A stretch of 6,193 bases of DNA from Christensenella sp. UBA7707 (GTDB taxonomy: Bacteria > Bacillota > Clostridia > Christensenellales > CAG-138), in assembly GCA_002482435.1 (NCBI GenBank), contig DLFZ01000155.1, positions 1 through 6,193 on the forward strand, in the 5' to 3' direction. Below, piece after piece: positions 1 through 3,807 of this stretch. The position numbers and the translations under genes are program-made. The notes beneath the pieces are model-generated. The model was not told where the DNA came from. It was given only the letters and a program-made list of their open reading frames with translations, and ran no database searches. How positions within the stretch are numbered: position 1 is the stretch's first letter; every line of letters starts with the position of its first letter.

Positions 1-1241
1 ATCCGGTGCCCCCACCAGAGCTGCCTAGAAATGCACCAATCCCTGATATTTTCAAGCCAATGGAGATAGATCTTCTCAAAGCGCTCGGGAACGTGGATCA
101 GGTCCTTTTTCTTTGCCGCCTCGATGGCAGGCTGCGCCAGCTCGTCCATTTTAACAAACCACTGATCCGAGAGCATCGGCTCGATAACCGTATCGCAGCG
201 GTAACAGCCTCCGATGGGGATCACTTTATCCTCTATTTTGACCAGATAACCCGCTTCTTCCAGATCCCTGACCCAGGCCTTTCTGCACTCGAAGCGGTCC
301 ATACCCTCGTATTTCCCTGCCAGCTTGTTCATGGTGGCGTCGGGGTTTATGCACGACGGACTTTCGAGATGATGGCGTTCGCCCACCTCAAAGTCGTTGG
401 GATCGTGCGCGGGGGTAATTTTTACAGCACCCGTTCCAAAGTCCATTTCCACGTATTCGTCCGCCACGATGCGGATCTCGCGCCCAACGACCGGTACGAT
501 CACGGTTTTGCCGACGATGTCCTTGTAGCGCTCGTCGTTTGGGTTTACGGCAATGCCCGTATCGCCCAAAATGGTTTCGGGGCGCGTGGTCGCGCAGGTG
601 ATGGAATAGCTTTTATCCGGCGCATCGTAGCGAACATGCCACAAATGGCTGTGCTGCTCCTCATATTCCACCTCTGCGTCGGAAAGAGCGGTTTTGCACT
701 CAGGGCACCAGTTTATGATGCGGTCGCCACGGTAAATAAGCCCCTTGTTATAAAGCTGCACGAATATTTTCGTGACCGCGCGGTTGCAGCCCTCATCCAT
801 GGTAAAGCGCTCGCGCTCCCAGTCGCAGGAAGAACCCAGCTTTTTAAGCTGCTGTACGATGGTTCCGCCGTACTCACGCTTCCATGCCCACGCACGCTCC
901 AGGAACTTTTCGCGCCCGATGGAGCGCTTGTCGATGCCCTCCTTGGCCATTTGCTCCACAATTTTTACCTCCGTGGCAATGGAGGCGTGGTCGGTACCCG
1001 GAAGCCAGAGCGCTTCAAAGCCGCTCATGCGTTTGTAACGGATGAGTGCATCCTGTAAGGTTTGATCCACCGCGTGCCCCATGTGAAGCCTGCCCGTGAT
1101 GTTGGGCGGCGGAATTACGATGCAGTAAGGCTTTTTGCTTGGGTTGGGCTTCGCGTGGAAGTAGCCTGCCTTTTCCCACTTTTCGTATAGCCTCGGCTCC
1201 ACATCGGTATGGTCGTAGGTTTTCGGCATTTCCTTTGCCAT
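1..1241 (-). CDS. valS: Valyl-tRNA synthetase, N-terminal 413 residues (3' end cut by window edge)
   Basis: Class I synthetase that charges tRNA-Val with valine in the cytoplasm. The visible part begins MAKEMPKTYDHTDVEPRLYE. It carries the ATP-binding PPPNITGRLHMGHA segment (HIGH variant HMGH, residues 53-56), a zinc-type WCPEC knuckle (C179, C182), the CP1 editing-domain signature TTRPETILGDT (218-228), the editing-site segment AHDPNDFEVG, a second Cys pair CYRC (346-349), and the catalytic-core segment CISRQLWWGHR at the left edge. ValS is usually about 880 residues, so the KMSKS loop, anticodon domain and C-terminal coiled coil lie outside the window. The start at 1241 is chosen because a perfect AAGGAGG (1247-1253) lies 5 nt upstream; an in-frame ATG at 1256 would place this site inside the gene. 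The stretch around residues 292-298 (LESPSCI) reads a little unlike typical ValS, but the frame is intact on both sides. A Val-specific T-box precedes the gene. Identification is secure. Confidence 0.97.
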   Translation of the reverse strand, partial: MAKEMPKTYDHTDVEPRLYEKWEKAGYFHAKPNPSKKPYCIVIPPPNITGRLHMGHAVDQTLQDALIRYKRMSGFEALWLPGTDHASIATEVKIVEQMAKEGIDKRSIGREKFLERAWAWKREYGGTIVQQLKKLGSSCDWERERFTMDEGCNRAVTKIFVQLYNKGLIYRGDRIINWCPECKTALSDAEVEYEEQHSHLWHVRYDAPDKSYSITCATTRPETILGDTGIAVNPNDERYKDIVGKTVIVPVVGREIRIVADEYVEMDFGTGAVKITPAHDPNDFEVGERHHLESPSCINPDATMNKLAGKYEGMDRFECRKAWVRDLEEAGYLVKIEDKVIPIGGCYRCDTVIEPMLSDQWFVKMDELAQPAIEAAKKKDLIHVPERFEKIYLHWLENIRDWCISRQLWWGHR

Positions 1242-1246
1242 ATGGT

Positions 1247-1253
1247 CCTCCTT
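1247..1253 (-). promoter_or_regulatory. valS ribosome-binding site that decides the start
   Basis: AAGGAGG on the minus strand, 5 nt before ATG at 1241. It lies 2 nt downstream of a TGCGCA-aa-TGCGCA repeat (1256-1269) that can fold into a small GCGC/GCGC hairpin and might modulate access to the site. The site excludes the in-frame ATG at 1256 as the main start. Confidence 0.85.
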
Positions 1254-1341
1254 CATGCGCAAATGCGCAACAATACATAGCTTTTTAATTTCGGCAGCAC
1301 CGCATACAAATTTCGCTTTGTCGCACGGTCTTTGAGGCTTT

Positions 1342-1376
1342 GTTCCGTTTTGACGACATGTGCGTCAAAACGGAAC
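1342..1376. repeat. Perfect 14-bp inverted repeat with 7-nt loop in the valS leader
   Basis: GTTCCGTTTTGACG (1342-1355) is the exact reverse complement of CGTCAAAACGGAAC (1363-1376), with loop ACATGTG on the plus strand. A G.U and further A-T pairs could extend it. It lies in the valS transcript, downstream of the T-box terminator and about 100 nt before the start codon. It lacks a following T-run in the valS direction, so it does not look like a terminator. Its loop resembles that of the hairpin at 1449-1477. Function unknown. Confidence 0.85.
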
Positions 1377-1394
1377 GAAATTCGCAAGAATTTC
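1377..1394. repeat. 7-bp inverted repeat abutting the 14-bp palindrome
   Basis: GAAATTC (1377-1383) and GAATTTC (1388-1394) are perfect reverse complements around a 4-nt loop. The element starts at the base next to the 14-bp palindrome, so the two hairpins could stack end to end in the valS leader RNA. A 7-bp AT-rich hairpin could occur by chance; its position in a run of hairpins is what makes it notable. Confidence 0.55.
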
Positions 1395-1402
1395 TTTCCT
1401 TG

Positions 1403-1442
1403 CAGAAAGTACCGACCGCGAAACATGAGCAGGTACTCTCTG
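1403..1442 (-). repeat. 11-bp RNA stem in the valS leader, fully paired only in the minus-strand transcript
   Basis: In minus-strand RNA, CAGAGAGTACC (1442 to 1432) pairs with GGTACTTTCTG (1413 to 1403) at all 11 positions, one of them a G.U wobble, around an 18-nt loop. In plus-strand RNA that wobble becomes an A/C mismatch. This mildly favours a structure used in the valS transcript. Confidence 0.55.
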
Positions 1443-1448
1443 TAAAAC

Positions 1449-1477
1449 TCAAAAAAGTGACATCGGCACTTTTTTGA
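1449..1477. repeat. Perfect 11-bp inverted repeat just past the T-box terminator
   Basis: TCAAAAAAGTG (1449-1459) is the exact reverse complement of CACTTTTTTGA (1467-1477), with loop ACATCGG on the plus strand. In the valS direction it begins 3 nt after the T-run of the T-box terminator and ends in a T-rich tract, so it could act as a weak second terminator or backup. Its A-run can also pair with the preceding terminator T-run. It shares loop size and 5 of 7 loop bases with the palindrome at 1342-1376. Confidence 0.8.
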
Positions 1478-1479
1478 AT

Positions 1480-1517
1480 AAAAAATGCCTCCCCGTCCTC
1501 AAAGGACGAGAAGGCAT
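1480..1517 (-). terminator. Intrinsic terminator of the valS T-box leader
   Basis: In minus-strand RNA, ATGCCTTCTCGTCC (from 1517) pairs over 14 bp, including two G.U pairs, with GGACGGGGAGGCAT (1498 to 1485). The loop is 5 nt (TTTGA), and the T-run is at 1485-1480. Its 5' arm begins just after the conserved T-box core and includes the CCTT that the antiterminator would use, as expected for the competing T-box structure. Confidence 0.93.
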
Positions 1518-1728
1518 GCTCGCGGTACCACCTTTGTTAAGCGGGCGTACCCGCTTCACTCAAACGCCTTAACGCGGCGCACACGTTGAGGCTTACTTTC
1601 CTTTCAGCCCAAAAGCTTCAAAGCGACCTTCTGCGTTTCCCGCCAGCGGCCCTTTCAGCCGGTGAAGCCGCCTCTCTGGTGCCGGGTATTGCGCATACTC
1701 CTCTTTTTCAACGCCATATGAAATTGTT
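1480..1728 (-). promoter_or_regulatory. T-box riboswitch (tRNA-Val, GUC specifier) controlling valS
   Basis: A cis-acting leader that binds uncharged tRNA and switches between terminator and antiterminator. In transcript order the sequence shows: a Stem I start with the AAGAGGAGTA element (about 1707-1698); the distal AGAGAGGCGGC...GGCTGAAAGG...GCCGC region (about 1677-1646); the specifier loop with GAAG-GTC-GCTTTGAAGC, placing codon GTC (Val) at 1627-1625 by comparison with the GAA...CTTTGAA context of known T-boxes; a perfect 7-bp Stem III hairpin AAGCGGG/CCCGCTT (1556-1539); the T-box core AAAGGTGGTACCGCG (1535-1521), whose GGTGG bulge contacts the tRNA acceptor end; and the terminator. 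The specifier agrees with the downstream gene valS. The 5' boundary is inferred from the promoter. Unusually, about 240 nt of further structured leader follow before the valS start. Confidence 0.93.
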
Positions 1729-1734
1729 TGCTCC

Positions 1735-1763
1735 AGTTTACAAAACCAAAAAGGAATTGTCAA
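1735..1763 (-). promoter_or_regulatory. Sigma-A-type promoter of the valS T-box transcript
   Basis: TTGACA (1763 to 1758), a 17-nt spacer, and TAAACT (1740 to 1735), a near-consensus housekeeping promoter. Initiation would fall near 1728, just ahead of Stem I. The -35 box starts only 13 nt past the stop codon of the small membrane-protein gene, and no intrinsic terminator separates the two. Read-through from upstream would therefore also enter the T-box. Confidence 0.85.
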
Positions 1764-1776
1764 GCACCGCAAACTT

Positions 1777-2103
1777 TTAGTTGAGGATCTTAATGGAGCC
1801 GAAAATGGGTGCTTCCTTCGCCTCGCCGTTTGCAGCGGCAACGATGCCCATGATGACGAATACAAAAAGCGCAATGCTTGCAATGATGTAGACAATCTGT
1901 CCGAGCAGCGGTATCACATTGATGATGGAAACCGCGATGCCCGCCAACAGGAACAAAAGCCCTTGGTTTGCATAGAACTTGGCAAAGGGCGAATCCTGCG
2001 CGGCAACCAGCGGCAGCCAAAACAGAATGGGAATGTTCGCCACGGCGGCGATACCCTTGTTCTTTTGGATGTCTTCCGCATCAAATACGATCTTTTCTGC
2101 CAT
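1777..2103 (-). CDS. Small three-helix membrane protein, DUF4870/Tic20-like
   Basis: A 108-residue protein starting MAEKIVFDAEDIQ. The N-terminus of about 16 residues is polar. Three hydrophobic segments follow at about 17-35, 47-67 and 70-91, then a short charged/polar tail ending FGSIKILN. The segment DSPFAKFYANQGLLFLL, with the N-Q-G entering the second helix, is typical of the small DUF4870-type (Tic20-like) membrane proteins common in Firmicutes, whose function is not established. No signal peptide or catalytic motif is seen. The ATG at 2103 is preferred over an upstream ATG at 2133 because GGAGGG (2111-2116) lies 7 nt before it. It has its own -10 box upstream, and its stop is 13 nt before the valS -35 box. 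Family assignment is from sequence impression; the protein's role is unknown. Confidence 0.85.
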   Translation of the reverse strand: MAEKIVFDAEDIQKNKGIAAVANIPILFWLPLVAAQDSPFAKFYANQGLLFLLAGIAVSIINVIPLLGQIVYIIASIALFVFVIMGIVAAANGEAKEAPIFGSIKILN

Positions 2104-2145
2104 GATACTTCCCTCCGTCAAAATGAATTGCATAAATACTTTTTT

Positions 2146-2151
2146 ATTATA
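2146..2151 (-). promoter_or_regulatory. -10 box of the small membrane-protein gene
   Basis: A perfect TATAAT on the minus strand, about 43 nt upstream of the ATG at 2103 and just past the stop codon of the methyltransferase gene. The -35 position at 17-nt spacing (GTAGCA) matches consensus poorly, so strength is uncertain. The gene may also be read through from the methyltransferase gene, since no terminator is visible between them. Confidence 0.55.
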
Positions 2152-2171
2152 TCGCCTTTTTCCGCCAAATG

Positions 2172-3497
2172 CTACCCATGTATTGCGGAGGAATCGAAAA
2201 TATTCCGCAAAGCTTTGGGGAAGCGGTTCTTCAACACGCCCTCCGATGCCTTGCCAAAACCGATTGGGTGTGCGTCTACCGTTACCGCGCAGAAACCGCG
2301 TAGACCTTCCGCTTCGATCATATCCCCGCGCAAAAAGCGCTTAAGCCTTTCGTCGCAAGGCGGAAAGTCGAGCGTACGCGCATATCTTCCCCCATGGCAG
2401 GCTAAGAAAAGCGCGTGCGAAGGTTCAAATCTTCCTTTTGTTAATTCGCCCGCAAAAACGCCTGCGTTGAGCATGCGAACATCCTTTAGCCCTAGTGGCA
2501 GCGCCCCGTCAAGAAGAACCACCCTGCCGTCCGCAAGCTGATACGCCTTCAGCGCAGGCGGCACGCAAAATGTTTCCTCCAAAAAGCGTTCATACGCTGC
2601 ACCGGCGCAGGGGTTGAGCGCAAGCGGCTTATCGGCCGCCGCCTCATACCCACCGCCCGTTTTGATAAGCCGTGCGACGAAATGCCCTTCCCCTCTTATT
2701 TTATGAGGATAACAGCGTTTCAAGAAAGCCGGCTCGAATTCCGCATGTGCCTCAAGAAATGCCCCAATCACCCGTTCGTTTTCCTCCTCGGAAAACGTGC
2801 AAGTGGAATAAACAAGCACCCCGCCTTGCTTTACCGACTGTGCGGCGCTTTCTAAAATTGCCGTTTGCCGTGCGGCGCATGTCTTTACATGGGCGGGAGA
2901 CCATTCCAATACCGCGGCCTGATCCTTGCGGAACATCCCTTCGCCCGAACATGGCGCATCCACAAGCACAGCGTCAAACATGCCTCTGAGCGCACCGCAA
3001 AGCACCTCGGGGTGCGCACAGGTAACCACCGTGTTTACGGCACCCATGCGTTCCAAGTTAAATTGCAGCGTTTTTGCACGCTGTACCTCAATTTCGTTTG
3101 CTACAAGCAGGCCTTTTCCGTTAAGTCGCGCAGCGATGCCGGTCGATTTTCCACCGGGGGCGGCGCAAAGGTCTAAAACCTTCATGCCGGGCTTTATAGC
3201 AAGCGCTTCAACGGCGCCCATGGCGGAAGGCTCCTGCATGTAAAAAAGCCCCGCTGTATGGTACGGGTGCGCACCAATGCCCTGTGCCTCACCCTCAAGC
3301 ACAAAGCCCTCCTCAAGAATGCCCGTAGGCGAAAGCGAAAAGGGACATGCTTTTAAAAATGCCTCTACGGAGGTTTTGAGCGTGTTCACACGAAGGCCGC
3401 GCACAGGCTGCTTTTCGTAGCTTTGAACAAACGCTTCGTATTCGCCGCCGAGCTGCACGTGCATACGCTGTAAAAATTCCTGCGGGAGTTGCGCCAT
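2172..3497 (-). CDS. rsmF: RsmF/NOL1-NOP2-Sun family rRNA cytosine-C5 methyltransferase
   Basis: An S-adenosylmethionine-dependent m5C methyltransferase expected to modify ribosomal RNA in the cytoplasm. The 441-residue protein shows, in order: a short N-terminal domain with PVRGLRVNTLK (31-41); YMQEPSAM (86-93); motif I DLCAAPGGKST (109-119), which binds SAM; motif IV VDAPCSGEGMFRK (179-191, C183); motif VI YSTCTFSEEENE (230-241) with C233, the expected catalytic nucleophile; and GEGHFVARL (269-277). A C-terminal region has the GRFEPSHAL and FLRGDMIEAEG elements of the RNA-binding tail found in Firmicute RsmF-like proteins. Length matches the Firmicute family. Start at 3497 is set by GGAGGGG at 3501-3507; an upstream in-frame ATG at 3530 lies next to the promoter and lacks such a site. 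Family is certain; the exact target cytosine cannot be read from sequence, so the symbol is by similarity. Confidence 0.92.
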   Translation of the reverse strand: MAQLPQEFLQRMHVQLGGEYEAFVQSYEKQPVRGLRVNTLKTSVEAFLKACPFSLSPTGILEEGFVLEGEAQGIGAHPYHTAGLFYMQEPSAMGAVEALAIKPGMKVLDLCAAPGGKSTGIAARLNGKGLLVANEIEVQRAKTLQFNLERMGAVNTVVTCAHPEVLCGALRGMFDAVLVDAPCSGEGMFRKDQAAVLEWSPAHVKTCAARQTAILESAAQSVKQGGVLVYSTCTFSEEENERVIGAFLEAHAEFEPAFLKRCYPHKIRGEGHFVARLIKTGGGYEAAADKPLALNPCAGAAYERFLEETFCVPPALKAYQLADGRVVLLDGALPLGLKDVRMLNAGVFAGELTKGRFEPSHALFLACHGGRYARTLDFPPCDERLKRFLRGDMIEAEGLRGFCAVTVDAHPIGFGKASEGVLKNRFPKALRNIFDSSAIHG

Positions 3498-3534
3498 CTT
3501 CCCCTCCACAAACACAAAGGCCGTAATCAAACGT

Positions 3535-3543
3535 ATTATATCA
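3535..3543 (-). promoter_or_regulatory. Extended -10 promoter of the methyltransferase gene
   Basis: TGATATAAT on the minus strand (3543 to 3535) is a perfect TATAAT preceded by TGn, the extended -10 form that can work without a good -35 box. None is seen at 17-nt spacing. It lies 37 nt upstream of the ATG at 3497 and is divergent from the cysS promoter, with about 36 bp between the two. Confidence 0.65.
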
Positions 3544-3579
3544 TGAAATATGAGAAATGCGCGGCAATGGCATTGGCGG

Positions 3580-3608
3580 TTGACCTTTTGCGCACGTCAT
3601 GGTAACAT
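3580..3608 (+). promoter_or_regulatory. Promoter of the cysS leader transcript
   Basis: TTGACC (3580-3585), a 17-nt spacer, and TAACAT (3603-3608). Initiation is expected near 3615, so the untranslated part before the leader-peptide ribosome-binding site (3617-3623) would be only a few nucleotides, as is usual in attenuator leaders. The nearness of promoter, ribosome-binding site and Cys-rich ORF supports all three. Confidence 0.72.
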
Positions 3609-3628
3609 GCCTGTACAAAGGAGCGCTT

Positions 3629-3676
3629 ATGTTCGTATTGTTCTGTTGTTGCACGGGAAGCTTGAACGTGCGTTGA
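3629..3676 (+). CDS. Cys-rich leader peptide of cysS (MFVLFCCCTGSLNVR)
   Basis: A 15-codon ORF between a promoter and a terminator, about 130 nt before cysS. It starts at ATG 3629, 5 nt after AAAGGAG (3617-3623), and ends at TGA 3674-3676. Codons 6-8 are TGT TGT TGC, three Cys codons in a row, directly upstream of the gene whose product makes Cys-tRNA. This is the pattern of a regulatory leader peptide: with little charged tRNA-Cys the ribosome should pause on these codons and change the folding of the downstream RNA. The peptide itself need have no function. An in-frame ATG at 3599 would add ten codons including one Cys, but it lies upstream of the predicted transcript start and has no comparable binding site. 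I do not know a named family for it. Confidence 0.82.
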   Translation: MFVLFCCCTGSLNVR

Positions 3677-3755
3677 CCTTGCCGTTTCACGGACGCAGGT
3701 TGACAGCACCTGTTTCCGTGCGGCGCGAGAAATAAGCCACAGTATTTTCGCCGCA
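3647..3755 (+). promoter_or_regulatory. cysS attenuator: competing RNA pairings including an antiterminator
   Basis: Several segments can pair in exclusive ways. Segment 1, over the second and third Cys codons (3647-3659), can pair over 13 bp including several G.U with 3713-3725. The same 3' segment can instead take part in an imperfect hairpin 3688-3700 / 3708-3720 (outer CACGG/CCGTG, inner CAGGT/ACCTG). Bases 3719-3725 (TGCGGCG) can also pair with 3749-3755 (CGCCGCA), extended after a bulge by AAATA/TATTT, forming an antiterminator that uses bases 3750-3754 of the terminator. The hairpin and the antiterminator overlap by only two bases and could stack. A ribosome paused on the Cys codons would mask segment 1 and favour the antiterminator; one at the stop codon would release segment 1 and cover the start of the 3688 arm, favouring termination. 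Pairings are read by eye; the mechanism is inferred. Confidence 0.68.
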
Positions 3756-3791
3756 TCTCCGGCAGCTTGCCGGAAGCGGCTTTTATTTTTT
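3750..3791 (+). terminator. Intrinsic terminator (attenuator) upstream of cysS
   Basis: GCCGC (3750-3754) pairs with GCGGC (3776-3780). After a small asymmetric internal loop, CCGGC (3759-3763) pairs with GCCGG (3769-3773) around loop AGCTT. TTTTATTTTTT (3781-3791) follows at once. It ends right before the cysS ribosome-binding site, so it controls read-through into cysS rather than ending an upstream gene. Confidence 0.88.
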
Positions 3792-3807
3792 AAGGGAGTA
3801 AGAATTT

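Noticed and set aside
301..400. A possible pair of compensating frameshifts in valS near residues 292-298 (LESPSCI)
   Set aside because: The reading frame is continuous, family-typical sequence resumes at once on both sides, and this loop of the editing domain is variable in ValS.
6..1058. A 350-codon open frame on the plus strand
   Set aside because: It lies wholly antisense to valS, whose conserved motifs are unmistakable. The frame is open because of GC-biased codon positions of valS, and its product resembles no family I recognise.
2153..2200. A weak hairpin (TCCGC/GCGGA) after the methyltransferase stop as a terminator
   Set aside because: It has only 5 bp, a loop of about 19 nt and no T-run; it is not a convincing terminator.
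1963..2541. Plus-strand open frames of 192 and 121 codons across the membrane-protein and methyltransferase genes
   Set aside because: They are antisense to two well-supported genes and cross the intergenic promoter; there is no independent support.
3550..3735. A 61-codon open frame on the plus strand upstream of cysS
   Set aside because: It begins before the predicted promoter, has no ribosome-binding site, and runs out of frame across the leader peptide and attenuator. The regulatory reading explains the region better.
3541..3756. A 71-codon open frame on the minus strand in the divergent intergenic region
   Set aside because: It has no convincing ribosome-binding site and overlaps the methyltransferase -10 region and the cysS leader on the opposite strand; nothing in the product suggests a protein family.
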